Below, one piece after another: positions 27,712-39,040 of a stretch of 64,000 bases of DNA (its first letter is position 1; each line of letters starts with the position of its first letter). A model generated the notes under the pieces. That model was not told where the DNA came from, ran no database searches, and saw nothing but the letters and a program-made list of their open reading frames with translations. Source of the stretch: Hyphomonadaceae bacterium (lineage in GTDB: Bacteria; Pseudomonadota; Alphaproteobacteria; Caulobacterales; Hyphomonadaceae); the NCBI GenBank assembly GCA_947474455.1, contig CANJIL010000011.1, positions 1 through 64,000 of the forward strand, given 5' to 3'. Position numbers and translations under genes: made by a program.

Positions 27712-27927
27712 CTAGTCGCGCTTGCGATCGCGCCACGGCACGAACACCAGCCAGAACAGCATACTCCCGGCCACCCCGAGCACCAGCGCAACCAGTGGCA
27801 GCCACGGCCAGTACATCGCCCGCAGCGCGCTTTCCGGTTCGAGTGACAACAGCCCCGCCCCCAGCGCAATCGCCGGGATCACGCCCGACATCGCCATCAG
27901 CTTCCGCTTGTCAGGGCCGAGCTGCAC
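27712..27927 (-). CDS. Small two-helix membrane protein
   Basis: The 71-residue product has two hydrophobic segments (AMSGVIPAIALGAGLLSL and YWPWLPLVALVLGVAGSMLFW) and a basic C-terminus (PWRDRKRD), so a hairpin in the inner membrane with both ends cytoplasmic is likely. It begins right after the gatA stop codon and is probably cotranscribed with gatC-gatA. No family recognised. Confidence 0.65.
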   Translation of the reverse strand: MQLGPDKRKLMAMSGVIPAIALGAGLLSLEPESALRAMYWPWLPLVALVLGVAGSMLFWLVFVPWRDRKRD

Positions 27928-29406
<1,479 letters not shown>

Positions 29407-29418
29407 CTGGCTGCGCTT

Positions 29419-29706
29419 CTATTCCACGACTTTCGGCACGACGAAGAATCCATCCTCAGACCGCGGCGCATTGGCCAGCACTTGGTCACGGATATTACCG
29501 TCGGTCACCACGTCCTCACGCATCGGCAGCGTCATCGCCACAGGCGTGGTCATGGCCTCAACGCCGTCGACATCCACTTCGTTGAGCTGCTCGATCCACG
29601 CAAGAATGCCGTTGAGCTCCCCGGCAAGCGGCCCCAGCCGCTCCTCGGGAACCGCAATCCGCGCCAGCCGCGCCACTTTGCGAACCGTATTCTTGTCGAC
29701 GCTCAC
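29419..29706 (-). CDS. gatC: Asp/Glu-tRNA amidotransferase subunit C
   Basis: The 95-residue GatC chaperones GatA folding and binds between GatA and GatB. The sequence has the family pattern [39 protein letters not shown], then [20 protein letters not shown] and ends FFVVPKVVE. Length is standard. It is the first gene of the gatC-gatA unit. Confidence 0.95.
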   Translation of the reverse strand: MSVDKNTVRKVARLARIAVPEERLGPLAGELNGILAWIEQLNEVDVDGVEAMTTPVAMTLPMREDVVTDGNIRDQVLANAPRSEDGFFVVPKVVE

Positions 29707-29798
29707 GTTCCGACCCTCATTAGGGGAGTTATCCCACAGTCGCCTGCCCTAGACGCCTCCGCCTTCCGCATCAAGCGGCAACCGTCTAAAGGCCTCTC

Positions 29799-30257
29799 AT
29801 GCCGCTTGTTTCGCTTCAGGACTTACCGCCGAAAGGCTCGCTTCTCGGCCTCGATCCGGGCTCGACCACCATCGGCGTCGCCGGCTGCGATCCCAACCGT
29901 CTCATATCCACCGGCCTCGAAACCATCGTCCGCGGCAAGAAACTGGCGCCCTCGCTCGACAGGCTGTTCGCGCTTTACGATCAGCGCCAGTCGGTCGGCC
30001 TCGTCATGGGCCTGCCGATCAACATGGACGGAACCGAGGGCCCCCGGTCCCAGTCCGCCCGGTCGCTGGCCCAGAATATCCTCGCCCGCCGTGACATTCC
30101 GCTCGCCTTCTGGGACGAGCGGCTGTCCACAGCCGGCGCCGAACGCGCCCTGTTGGAGGCCGACGCCAGCCGCGCCCGCCGCGAGGCCCTGATCGACAAG
30201 CTGGCCGCCGCCTGGATTCTCCAGGGCGCAATCGACAGGCTTAACGACGCCCGATGA
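29799..30257 (+). CDS. ruvX: YqgF/RuvX RNase H-fold nuclease
   Basis: A 152-residue RNase H-fold protein with catalytic LLGLDPGSTTIGVAGCD, the GLVMGLPINMDGTEGPRS motif and WDERLSTAGAERALLEA, then DKLAAAWILQGAID with the last acidic residue. In bacteria this family (YqgF/RuvX) is linked to pre-16S rRNA end processing, and older annotation calls it a putative Holliday junction resolvase. It is followed after 61 bases by pyrB, in the order usual for alphaproteobacteria. Confidence 0.94.
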   Translation: MPLVSLQDLPPKGSLLGLDPGSTTIGVAGCDPNRLISTGLETIVRGKKLAPSLDRLFALYDQRQSVGLVMGLPINMDGTEGPRSQSARSLAQNILARRDIPLAFWDERLSTAGAERALLEADASRARREALIDKLAAAWILQGAIDRLNDAR

Positions 30258-30318
30258 ACCCAAGGGTTGCCCCGCCGCGACTCCCTCGCTATCACCCCCA
30301 AAATCGCGGGTGACCTAA

Positions 30319-31290
30319 ATGGCGGACTACGCCTTTCCCCATCGACACCTTCTGGGGATCGAGGGCCTGAACCGGCTCGATATCGAGACATTGCTGGAAC
30401 TGGGCGACAGATATGTCGAGCTCAATCGCAGCCGCGTCAAACACACGAATGTTCTGGCCGGCCAGACGCTGGTGAACTTGTTCTTCGAGAACTCGACTCG
30501 CACGCAAGGCTCGTTCGAAATCGCCGGCCGCCGTCTGGGCGCAGATGTCGTCACCATGCCAATCGCCACTTCGTCTGTGAAGAAGGGCGAAACGTTGATC
30601 GACACCGCGATGACGCTCAACGCCATGCGGCCGGACCTGCTGGTCATACGCCATGGATCATCTGGCGCCGTGAAACTGCTCTCGCGGAAGGTCGACTGCG
30701 CGGTCATCAATGCTGGCGATGGCACGCACGAACATCCGACACAGGCGCTACTCGACGCCCTCACGATCCGTCGCCGCGTCGGCGACATTGGGGGCATGAG
30801 CATCGCCATCTGCGGCGACATCCTGCACAGCCGCGTCGCCCGCTCGAATGTCGCCTGCCTCAATGTGCTCGGCGCGGAGGTTCGACTGATTGCCCCACGC
30901 ACGCTGACGCCGCCCGGCGCCGCCGATTGGGGCGCGAAGATCTTCACCGACATGCGCGAGGGTCTCAAGGGCTGCGACGTAGTCATGATGCTTCGCCTCC
31001 AGCAGGAACGGATGGACGGCGCCTATCTGCCGTCTGCTCGCGAGTTCTTCCACTTCTGGGGCCTCGACGAGGAGAAGCTCTCTCACGCCAAGCCCGGCGC
31101 CTTCATCATGCACCCCGGCCCTATGAATCGCGGCGTCGAGATCGAGAGCGGAATCGCCGACCACAAGACGCGCTCGCTGATCACCGAACAGGTCGAGATG
31201 GGCGTCGCCATCCGCATGGCCGTGCTGGAAACGCTCGCCAAGAATGCACCCGAGATCGGCGCCCCCAAAGCAGGAGGGAAGCGCCGATGA
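30319..31290 (+). CDS. pyrB: Aspartate carbamoyltransferase catalytic subunit
   Basis: It makes carbamoyl-aspartate in pyrimidine synthesis. The 323-residue chain has the carbamoyl-phosphate motif [18 protein letters not shown], the KKGETLID loop, the [11 protein letters not shown] motif and [13 protein letters not shown]. Length and motifs are complete. Its stop overlaps the start of the dihydroorotase-like gene in ATGA. There is no pyrI regulatory subunit; the enzyme probably assembles with the catalytically dead dihydroorotase homologue encoded next. Confidence 0.96.
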   Translation: MADYAFPHRHLLGIEGLNRLDIETLLELGDRYVELNRSRVKHTNVLAGQTLVNLFFENSTRTQGSFEIAGRRLGADVVTMPIATSSVKKGETLIDTAMTLNAMRPDLLVIRHGSSGAVKLLSRKVDCAVINAGDGTHEHPTQALLDALTIRRRVGDIGGMSIAICGDILHSRVARSNVACLNVLGAEVRLIAPRTLTPPGAADWGAKIFTDMREGLKGCDVVMMLRLQQERMDGAYLPSAREFFHFWGLDEEKLSHAKPGAFIMHPGPMNRGVEIESGIADHKTRSLITEQVEMGVAIRMAVLETLAKNAPEIGAPKAGGKRR

Positions 31291-32573
31291 CTGGCCGCAC
31301 CGCAATCTACAATGCCCGCCTGCTCGATCCAGCTTCGGGGCTCGATGCCAGTGGCGGCATCCTGATCGAGAACGGCGTGATCGCAGAGATCGGCGCCGGC
31401 GTCGCCAAGACGACAGCTGCCGATGTCAAGATCGACGCCAAGGGCAAGGCGCTCGCGCCAGGCCTCATCGACCTTCGCGTAAAAACCGGTGAGCCCGGGG
31501 CCGAAAACAAGGAAACGCTGGAGACAGCCGGCGATGCAGCCGCTGCCGGCGGCGTCACCACCTTCATCGTGATGCCCGACACCGACCCCGTGCTGGACAG
31601 CGTCGCGCTGGTGGATTTCATCAAACGTCGCGCCGATAGCGTTGCGAAGGTGAAGGTGCTTCCCACTGGCGGCCTCACGATTGGCCTAGATGGCTCAAAG
31701 ATGTCGGAGATCGGCCTGATAAAGCAGGCCGGCGCGGCCTTTTTCACCAATGGCGACAAGCCAGTGGAAGACGCCGGCGTCTTGCGCCGCGCCATGTCTT
31801 ACGCCGCCAGCTTCGATGTGCTGGTCGCCTCGCGCCCGGATACGCCTGCGCTGTCGAAGAATACGGTGATGAACGCCGGCGCCTTCGCCGCCCGCCTCGG
31901 CCTGCGCGGGACGCCCCTTGAAGCCGAATGGATCGCGCTGGCGCGCGATCTTATGCTGGCCGAAACCACGGGCGTGCGCTTGCTGGCTGACTGCATCTCC
32001 ACGGCGCGTTCGCTCAGCGCCATCGTCCGTGCGCGCAATAACGGCGTCAAGGTTTCGTGCTCGGTCGCCGCCTACTCGCTCTTCTTCAACGAACTCGATG
32101 TCGGCGATTACCTCACGTACTGCAAGGTACAGCCGCCTTTTCGCACGGAAGAAGACCGCTTGGCGCTGATCGACGGCCTCAAGCAGGGCATCATCGACGC
32201 CGTCGTCTCGGCCCACGATCCGCAGCCCACTGAGGATAAACGCCTGCCGATCGCAGACGCAGCTTATGGCGCCGTCGGCCTCGAAACGCTGCTGCCCTGC
32301 CTGCTCTCCATCGCCGTGCGCGAAGACATTCCGCTGCTGTCGGCGCTGAAAACAGTCACCTGCGGCCCCGCTGATCTGCTCGGCCTGCCGCAGGGCCGCC
32401 TCGCCAAAGGCGCTCCAGCCGATCTCGTGCTGTTTGATCCCACGGCGCCATGGGCCTGCGACCGCGACGATCTCTCGTCCCGCTCAAAGAACTCGCCCTT
32501 CGACGGCCGCAAGCTGGAAGGCCGGGTCTTGCGCACCTGGGTGAACGGCGCGACCGTGTTCGAGCGCGGCTGA
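31287..32573 (+). CDS. pyrC': Non-catalytic dihydroorotase homologue (PyrC'-like)
   Basis: The 428-residue amidohydrolase-fold protein resembles dihydroorotase throughout (APGLIDL..., [37 protein letters not shown]) but its metal ligands are gone: the usual HxH reads LRVK (residues about 61-64), the carbamylated-lysine and histidine motifs read LPTGG and SRPDTP, and the ATDHAPH aspartate segment reads SAHDPQ. Such pseudo-dihydroorotases coupled to pyrB are known in Pseudomonas, where they hold the transcarbamoylase dodecamer together. Here that role is inferred from the coupled start and the missing residues; a working dihydroorotase must lie elsewhere. Confidence 0.88.
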   Translation: MTGRTAIYNARLLDPASGLDASGGILIENGVIAEIGAGVAKTTAADVKIDAKGKALAPGLIDLRVKTGEPGAENKETLETAGDAAAAGGVTTFIVMPDTDPVLDSVALVDFIKRRADSVAKVKVLPTGGLTIGLDGSKMSEIGLIKQAGAAFFTNGDKPVEDAGVLRRAMSYAASFDVLVASRPDTPALSKNTVMNAGAFAARLGLRGTPLEAEWIALARDLMLAETTGVRLLADCISTARSLSAIVRARNNGVKVSCSVAAYSLFFNELDVGDYLTYCKVQPPFRTEEDRLALIDGLKQGIIDAVVSAHDPQPTEDKRLPIADAAYGAVGLETLLPCLLSIAVREDIPLLSALKTVTCGPADLLGLPQGRLAKGAPADLVLFDPTAPWACDRDDLSSRSKNSPFDGRKLEGRVLRTWVNGATVFERG

Positions 32574-32589
32574 CGGGGGACGCGCACCC

Positions 32590-33291
32590 ATGGAAATCTT
32601 CGCGAACCTTGGCGTGTTTCTCGCCGTCTACGGACCAGTCATCGTGCTGGGCTATCTGCTCGGCTCAATCCCGTTCGGCTTGGTGATCACCAGGCTTGCG
32701 GGCCTCGGCGACATACGCGCGATCGGCTCGGGCAATATCGGCGCGACCAACGTGCTGCGCACGGGCCGCAAGGATCTGGCGCTCGCAACGCTGCTGCTCG
32801 ACGCGGGCAAGGCAGGCCTTGCCTATTTCTTCTGTATCTGGGGAGCAGCCCTCTATTCGGGTCAGTACACAGCTGATTTCACGCCGGGCTACTTTCACAG
32901 CCTCGGCCTCATCGGCGGCGCCGCCGCCTTCATCGGCCACTGCTATCCGGTCTGGCTGAAGTTCAAAGGTGGCAAGGGCGTCGCCACTTACATCGGCCTG
33001 TTGCTCGCGGCGGAGTGGCCGGTTGGCCTCGCCTTCTGCGCCGTCTGGCTCGCGATCGCCTTTGTCTTTCGCATGTCGTCCCTCGCCGCGCTGGTCGCAA
33101 CTCTGGCGGCGCCTCTCGTCGCCTACTGGCTCGGTCCGAATGGTGACGGCTACCTCGCCTTCGGCGCCCTCGCCGTCCTGATCTACTGGCGCCACCGCGC
33201 CAACATCCAGCGGATCATCTCCAACACAGAGCCAAGGATCGGCTCCAAGAAGGAGGCCGCCGCGGAAACTCCACCCGACGACCCCATATGA
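32590..33291 (+). CDS. plsY: Glycerol-3-phosphate acyltransferase
   Basis: An integral membrane enzyme that acylates glycerol 3-phosphate from acyl phosphate, the first step of phospholipid synthesis. The 233-residue protein shows the PlsY motifs DIRAIGSGNIGATNVLR, KFKGGKGVATYIG and the final YWRHRANIQRI with about six hydrophobic segments. It follows the pyrBC' pair by 16 bases and lies upstream of the dprA remnant. Confidence 0.95.
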   Translation: MEIFANLGVFLAVYGPVIVLGYLLGSIPFGLVITRLAGLGDIRAIGSGNIGATNVLRTGRKDLALATLLLDAGKAGLAYFFCIWGAALYSGQYTADFTPGYFHSLGLIGGAAAFIGHCYPVWLKFKGGKGVATYIGLLLAAEWPVGLAFCAVWLAIAFVFRMSSLAALVATLAAPLVAYWLGPNGDGYLAFGALAVLIYWRHRANIQRIISNTEPRIGSKKEAAAETPPDDPI

Positions 33292-33307
33292 AACGCAGCC
33301 AGCTCAT

Positions 33308-33892
33308 TGGTTGAGGAGTGGACGGACTGGCTGAGGCTCTCACGGACACGCGGGATCGGCCCGATCACCTTCTTCCATCTGCCGGAACGCTAGGGCTCGG
33401 CTGCAGCGATGCTCGAAGACCTTCCGTCGCTAGCCTGCTTGAAAACGGCAATCAAAGCGCCCGAAGGTTCCGATCTCCAGCGCGAGAGCGACGCGACGGC
33501 AAAGCTCCGCACCACTCACCTCGCCGCCTGCGAGCCTGACCGTTCCGCCTGCCTCGCCGCTCGATCCTCGCGTACGCGGCGCCCATCGCCACATCAAGCG
33601 GGGCGCTGCCTCGATCGAACCCGAAGAAGACTTGCTCCCGGCCATGGAAGGCATCGGCCCCGCCCACCCTCGACCAACCCTTCGCCGATCGTTTCAATGC
33701 ACGCGGCGCAGACGTGACCACCGCCTTGCTGCGCGCCGTGCGCCAAGCTCTCGGTCCCACCCGTTGCGCGTCGAGGAAATCGTCCGCGCGATCGACGCCT
33801 CGCACCATCTCGTGCTGGCTAGGCTGGCTGAACTGGAGATTGCCGACCAAGCCGTCACCCATGGCGGCGGAACCTCATCCCGCGCCGCCTGA
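33308..33892 (+). pseudogene. dprA: Degraded dprA (DNA-processing protein A)
   Basis: An N-terminal piece reads EEWTDWLRLSRTRGIGPITFFH, the start of DprA, before a TAG, then GSAAAMLEDLPSLA in the same frame. Later sequence loses the frame, and near 33755-33892 another frame reads PLRVEEIVRAIDASHHLVLA and ADQAVTHGGG, the DprA winged-helix C-terminus. The Rossmann core in between is mostly unrecognisable. The whole is under 600 bases against about 1.1 kb for the gene. Position plsY-dprA-topA is the alphaproteobacterial order, which supports the identity. Confidence 0.8.
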
Positions 33893-34025
33893 CACACTTC
33901 TGAAATATATCTCCCCCTACGGGGGAGGGTCTGAGCCGCACGTTCCCGCGAATTGACATTCCCCGCCGTGGCCCCCAACTTCCGGCCGCAACCTCCCCCA
34001 AATACACTGAAATCCTTGAGGAAAA

Positions 34026-36710
34026 ATGCAGGTCGTCGTCGTAGAGTCACCCGGCAAGGTCAAATCCATCAACAAGTACCTGGGCCCCGGGTACAAGGTG
34101 ATGGCGTCCTACGGCCACATCCGGGACCTGCCCTCCAAGGACGGTTCCGTGAAGCCCGACGAGGACTTCGCGATGACCTGGGACATCGACGGAAAATCGA
34201 TCAAACACGTCAAGGAAATCGCCGACGCGGTGCGTGACGCCGACGGCCTGATCCTCGCCACCGACCCTGATCGGGAAGGCGAAGCGATCTCGTGGCACGT
34301 GCTTGAAGCTCTCACCGCCCGCAAGGTGCTCAAGGGCAAGACGATCCAGCGCGTCACCTTCAACGCCATCACGAAGAAAGCCGTCACCGACGCGATCAAC
34401 GCTCCGCGCCAGATCGATCAGCAGCTAGTCGACGCCTATCTCGCCCGCCGGGCTCTTGACTATCTCGTCGGCTTCTCGCTCTCGCCGGTCCTGTGGCGCA
34501 AACTGCCGGGCTCGCGCTCGGCCGGCCGCGTGCAGTCGGTTGCGTTGCGCATCATTGTCGATCGCGAGATCGAGATCGAACGTTTCATCACACAGGAATA
34601 CTGGCAGGTTCAGACCAAGCTGGCGGTGAATGGCGGCGAGTTCGAGGCACGCCTCACCGAGCTCGACGGCCAGAAGCTCCAGAAGTTCTCGCTGCCGAAC
34701 GCCGAAGCCGCCGCCCGCGCCCTCGCCGCCGTGAAAGCCGGCAGCTATCGCGTCGCGTCAGTCGAGGCCAAGCCGCTCAAACGCAACCCGCCGCCGCCCT
34801 TCACCACCTCCACGCTGCAGCAGGAAGCCGCCCGCAAGCTCGGCTTCTCCGCCAGCCGCACCATGCAGATCGCCCAGCGCCTCTATGAAGGCGTGCAGAT
34901 CGGCGGCGAGCAGGTCGGCCTCATCACCTACATGCGTACCGACGGCGTGCAGATGGCTGAAGAAGCCTATGCGGCAGCCCGTTCCGCCATCGGCCGCAAC
35001 TACGGGAAGGATTATTTGCCCGACGGCCCGCGCCGCTACACGTCGAAAGCCAAGAACGCACAGGAAGCCCACGAGGCCGTGCGCCCAACAGACTTCAACC
35101 GCCGCCCCGGCGATGTGCATCTCGAACCGGATATGATGCGGCTCTATGAACTCGTCTGGAAGCGCGCCGTCGCTTCGCAGATGGAGGCCGCCTCGCTTGA
35201 GCGCACAACCGTCGAAATTCCCTCCGCCGACGGCAAAGCCGTTCTGCGCGCCACCGGTCAGGTGGTGAAGTTCGACGGCTTCCTGAAGCTCTATCAGGAA
35301 GGCAAGGACGAGAACGATGATGAGGACGGCGGCCGCCTGCCGGTCATCAACCAGGGCGACACCCCGCGCCTTGTCGAAGCCACCCACACGCAGCACTTCA
35401 CCGAACCGCCGCCACGCTATTCGGAAGCCTCGCTAGTGAAAAAGCTTGAAGAGCTCGGCATCGGCCGTCCTTCGACCTACGCCTCAACGCTCTCGACGCT
35501 GATCGACCGCGACTATGTGAAACTCGAGCAAAAGCGCTTCATCCCGGAAGACAAGGGACGCCTCGTCACCATCTTCCTCGAAAAGTTCTTTGCGCGTTAC
35601 GTCGAATATGATTTCACCGCCGGCCTCGAAGAAAAGCTGGACCTGGTGTCAGACGGCAAGCTCGCCTGGAAGGACCTCCTGCGCGATTTCTGGAAGGAAT
35701 TCCACGGCGCCATCGACGCCACGGCCGAGCTGCGTGTGTCGAACGTCATCGACGCGCTCAATGAGGTGCTGGCGCCGCACATCTTTCCGCCCCGCACCGA
35801 CGAAGCAGGCAACGCGGTCGATCCGCGCCGTTGCCCCACCTGCGGCGCGGGCGAGCTCTCGCTAAAGCTCGGAAAATTCGGCGCCTTTATCGGCTGTTCG
35901 AACTATCCTGAATGCCGCTTCACACGCCCCTTCGGCGCGGAAAAGCCCGGCCAGACCGACATCCCGCCTGAAGGCAAGATTCTCGGCAACAATCCGGAGG
36001 GCGTGCCGGTCTATCTCAAGAGCGGCCGCTTCGGCGCCTACGTCCAGCTCGGTCCAGACCCGGTCGAGAAAGGCGAAAAGCCGCGCCGCTCCTCCATCCC
36101 CAACGGATGGTCGGTTCCCGACCTCGATCTCGAACAGGGCCTGAAGCTCCTGTCGCTGCCGCGCGAAGTCGGCAAGCACCCGGAGGATGGCGAGCCGATC
36201 ATCGCCAATCTCGGCCGCTATGGCCCCTACGTGCAGCACATCAAGACCTACGCAAACGTGCCGGACGTCAACGAACTGTTCGAAATCGGCCTCAACCGCG
36301 CCGTCACGCTGATCGCCGAAAAACGCGCCGGCAAAGGCGCTGGCCGCGGCCGCGGCCAGGCCGCCCCGCCGCTGCGAGAAGTGGGAAACCACCCCGACGG
36401 CGAAGCGATCCGCCTTTATTCGGGCAGATTCGGTCCTTATCTGAAACACGGGCAGATCAATGCCAACATACCGCGCGGAGCGGACCCAGCCACAATCACG
36501 CTTGAACAAGCGATCGAGCTGGTGGACGCCCGCGCAGCCGCTTCACCCTCAACGAAAATGAAGGGCAAGAAGAAAGCGGCGAAGGCTCCGTCCAAGAAGG
36601 CCGAAGCCAAATCCACTGGAGACAAGAAATCAACGACCGCCAAAAAGCCCGCAGCAAAAAAAGCTCCGGCAAAATCCAAGACCGCGAAGGCGACAAAAGC
36701 AGAGGTATGA
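34026..36710 (+). CDS. topA: DNA topoisomerase I
   Basis: The 894-residue type IA topoisomerase relaxes negative supercoils. Visible are the TOPRIM start VVVESPGKVKSINKYLG, ILATDPDREGEAISWH (acidic metal site), the catalytic tyrosine in LITYMRTDG, a zinc-ribbon CPTCGAGELSLKLGKFGAF with a following CSNYPEC, and three C-terminal repeats of the form SGRFGAYVQLG. The end is a lysine-alanine-rich tail typical of alphaproteobacterial TopA. It overlaps rnr by four bases. Confidence 0.97.
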   Translation: MQVVVVESPGKVKSINKYLGPGYKVMASYGHIRDLPSKDGSVKPDEDFAMTWDIDGKSIKHVKEIADAVRDADGLILATDPDREGEAISWHVLEALTARKVLKGKTIQRVTFNAITKKAVTDAINAPRQIDQQLVDAYLARRALDYLVGFSLSPVLWRKLPGSRSAGRVQSVALRIIVDREIEIERFITQEYWQVQTKLAVNGGEFEARLTELDGQKLQKFSLPNAEAAARALAAVKAGSYRVASVEAKPLKRNPPPPFTTSTLQQEAARKLGFSASRTMQIAQRLYEGVQIGGEQVGLITYMRTDGVQMAEEAYAAARSAIGRNYGKDYLPDGPRRYTSKAKNAQEAHEAVRPTDFNRRPGDVHLEPDMMRLYELVWKRAVASQMEAASLERTTVEIPSADGKAVLRATGQVVKFDGFLKLYQEGKDENDDEDGGRLPVINQGDTPRLVEATHTQHFTEPPPRYSEASLVKKLEELGIGRPSTYASTLSTLIDRDYVKLEQKRFIPEDKGRLVTIFLEKFFARYVEYDFTAGLEEKLDLVSDGKLAWKDLLRDFWKEFHGAIDATAELRVSNVIDALNEVLAPHIFPPRTDEAGNAVDPRRCPTCGAGELSLKLGKFGAFIGCSNYPECRFTRPFGAEKPGQTDIPPEGKILGNNPEGVPVYLKSGRFGAYVQLGPDPVEKGEKPRRSSIPNGWSVPDLDLEQGLKLLSLPREVGKHPEDGEPIIANLGRYGPYVQHIKTYANVPDVNELFEIGLNRAVTLIAEKRAGKGAGRGRGQAAPPLREVGNHPDGEAIRLYSGRFGPYLKHGQINANIPRGADPATITLEQAIELVDARAAASPSTKMKGKKKAAKAPSKKAEAKSTGDKKSTTAKKPAAKKAPAKSKTAKATKAEV

Positions 36711-39040
36711 GCCGTCCACCTCGCCCGAGCGCACCGCCCACCCGAGAGATGGTCCTCGACTATCTCGAGAAGAACCCCAGTCACGGCGCCAAGCGCGATA
36801 TCGCGCGCGGGCTGGACGTTCCCATCGAGCACAAGCCCGAACTGCGCCGCATCCTGAACGAGCTTGAAGCCGAAGGCGCCCTTGTGCGCACGGCAAAACG
36901 CGCTTTTCAGCCCGCTGAAATGCCACCGCCCACGGGCATCGTGAAGTTCGAGCGCATCGACAAGGACGGCGAACTCGTCGGCCGCGCGATGGGCAGGGAC
37001 GGCCCCTATGGACCGGACATCTACTATCAGGGCGCCGCAGGCAAAGGCCGAGAGATCGCGCTTGGCCCGGGCGAGCGAGCGCTGTCACACATCACCAAGG
37101 GCGGCGACGGCATTTGGCGCGCCCGTGCAATCAAGAAGATCGATGCGACGCCTGAAACCTCACTGATCGGCGTCTATCGCGCCAACCGCTTCGGCGGCAC
37201 GGTCGAGCCGACCTCGCGCAAGGAAAAGAACAACTACATCATCGAAAAGGCCGACGCCCGCGACGCTGCTGACGGCGACCTCGTGCGGATCAACGCCCGC
37301 CCCGCCAAGGGCTACGGCCCGCAGCGAGCCAGCGTCGTGGAAGTCATCGGCCGTCTCGACGATCCGCGGGCAGCGTCCATCATCGCGATGCACACGCACG
37401 GCGTGCCGGACGAGTTCCCCGAAGCCGTCATCGAGGATGCGAACAACACAACCGCCGCCCTGGCCCCGCGCGAAGACCTCACCCGCATCCCGCTAATCAC
37501 CATCGATCCGGAAGATGCGCGCGACCATGACGACGCGGTCTATGCCGAGCCGGATGGCCATGGCGGCTGGCGCGTCATCGTCGCTATCGCCGACGTCGCC
37601 GCCTATGTCCGCACCGGCACGGTACTCGACCGCGAAGCCTACCGGCGCGGCAACTCCACCTATTTCCCGGACCGCGTCTCGCCCATGCTGCCGGAGCACC
37701 TCTCGGCGGACCTCTGCTCACTGAAAGAAGGCGAGCTGCGCGAGACGTTCGCTGTCGAAATGTTCTTCAACAACTCAGGCGCGAAGACGAAGCACCGCTT
37801 CATCCGCGGCAAGATGCGCTCGGCCGCCAAGCTGTCCTACCGCCAGGCGCAGGACGCCATCGACGGCCGGCCAGACGACAAGGCCGGTCCGCTGCTCGAA
37901 AACGTGCTGAAGCCACTGTGGGACAGCTACTGGACCGTCGACAAGTCCCGGAAGAACCGCGCGCCCCTGGACCTCGACTTGCCCGAACGCCGCGTGCGTA
38001 TCAGCGCGGATGGCAAGATCGCCTCGATCTCCTTGCGCGAGCGCTTGGACGCACACCGCCTGATCGAAGAGTTCATGATCCAGGCCAACGTCTGCGCCGC
38101 TGAAACGCTCGAGGCGAAACGCACGCCGCTGGTCTACCGCGTCCACGAGGAGCCTTCGGAGGAAAAGGTCAACGCCCTCTCCAACTTCCTGCCGACCATT
38201 GGCCTCAAATGGACCAAGGGCGAGAAGATCACCGGCAGTCGCTTCAACAAGCTGCTCGCCGATGTGAAGGAATCTGAGAACGAACACCTCGTCAATGAGA
38301 TGGTCCTGCGCACTCAGGCGCAGGCCCGCTACTCGAACGAGAACCTAGGCCACTTCGGTCTGAATCTTCTGAAGTACGCACACTTCACCTCGCCGATCCG
38401 CCGCTATTCCGACCTCATCGTCCATCGCGCCCTCATCCGCGCGCTGGGCCTCGGGCCAGATGGCGCAACCGACCAGGACATGGTCCGCCTCGAAGAGATG
38501 GCTGAGCACGTCACCATGACGGAGCGGCGCTCCATGGCGGCCGAGCGCGAGGCGACGGATCGCTATCTCGCCATCTACATGGCAGACCGCGTCGGCGCAG
38601 TGTTCGACGCCCGCATCGCCGGAGTCACCCGCGCAGGCCTCTTCGTCCGCCTCGCCGAGAATGGCGCGGACGGTTTCATCCCCGCCGCCCGCCTGTCGGA
38701 CGAATACTGGATCCACGACGACGCCCACGCGGCTCTCGTCGCTCAGCGCTCTGGCCAGCGCTATGAAATGGGCATGAACGTTCAGGTGAAACTGATGGAG
38801 GCGACGCCGCTCACTGGCGGCTTGCTGTTCTCCATGCAATCGCCGCCCCGGCCGCACCGCAAGGATCTCAAAGCGCCGCAACGCGAGGAGCGTAACTTCC
38901 GCGGCAATCCGGCCCGCAAGCGCCCCAGCGATGGCGGCGGTCGCCCATCCAACGTCAGACACTCCAACAAGGGCCCCGGCCCTGCGGGCGGCAAGGGCAA
39001 GGCGAGCTACGGCAAGAACAAGCGGAAAAAGGGGCGATGA
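36707..39040 (+). CDS. rnr: Ribonuclease R
   Basis: A 3'-5' exoribonuclease that degrades structured RNA. The 777-residue protein has a cold-shock-like N-terminal part, the RNB catalytic site TIDPEDARDHDDAVYAEPD with its aspartates, YFPDRVSPMLPEHLS, the HFTSPIRRYSDLIVHRAL motif and an S1 domain near residues 640-720 (GAVFDARIAGVTRAGLFVRL). A basic, glycine- and lysine-rich tail of about 60 residues follows, probably for RNA binding. Its start overlaps the topA stop (ATGA), and the NUDIX gene overlaps its end, forming one transcript. Confidence 0.96.
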   Translation: MSRPPRPSAPPTREMVLDYLEKNPSHGAKRDIARGLDVPIEHKPELRRILNELEAEGALVRTAKRAFQPAEMPPPTGIVKFERIDKDGELVGRAMGRDGPYGPDIYYQGAAGKGREIALGPGERALSHITKGGDGIWRARAIKKIDATPETSLIGVYRANRFGGTVEPTSRKEKNNYIIEKADARDAADGDLVRINARPAKGYGPQRASVVEVIGRLDDPRAASIIAMHTHGVPDEFPEAVIEDANNTTAALAPREDLTRIPLITIDPEDARDHDDAVYAEPDGHGGWRVIVAIADVAAYVRTGTVLDREAYRRGNSTYFPDRVSPMLPEHLSADLCSLKEGELRETFAVEMFFNNSGAKTKHRFIRGKMRSAAKLSYRQAQDAIDGRPDDKAGPLLENVLKPLWDSYWTVDKSRKNRAPLDLDLPERRVRISADGKIASISLRERLDAHRLIEEFMIQANVCAAETLEAKRTPLVYRVHEEPSEEKVNALSNFLPTIGLKWTKGEKITGSRFNKLLADVKESENEHLVNEMVLRTQAQARYSNENLGHFGLNLLKYAHFTSPIRRYSDLIVHRALIRALGLGPDGATDQDMVRLEEMAEHVTMTERRSMAAEREATDRYLAIYMADRVGAVFDARIAGVTRAGLFVRLAENGADGFIPAARLSDEYWIHDDAHAALVAQRSGQRYEMGMNVQVKLMEATPLTGGLLFSMQSPPRPHRKDLKAPQREERNFRGNPARKRPSDGGGRPSNVRHSNKGPGPAGGKGKASYGKNKRKKGR

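Noticed and set aside
30267-31286. Long upstream extension of the pyrC'-like frame
   Set aside because: The extension lies entirely across pyrB in another frame and is arginine- and histidine-rich noise; the ATG at 31287 overlapping the pyrB stop begins exactly at the amidohydrolase fold.
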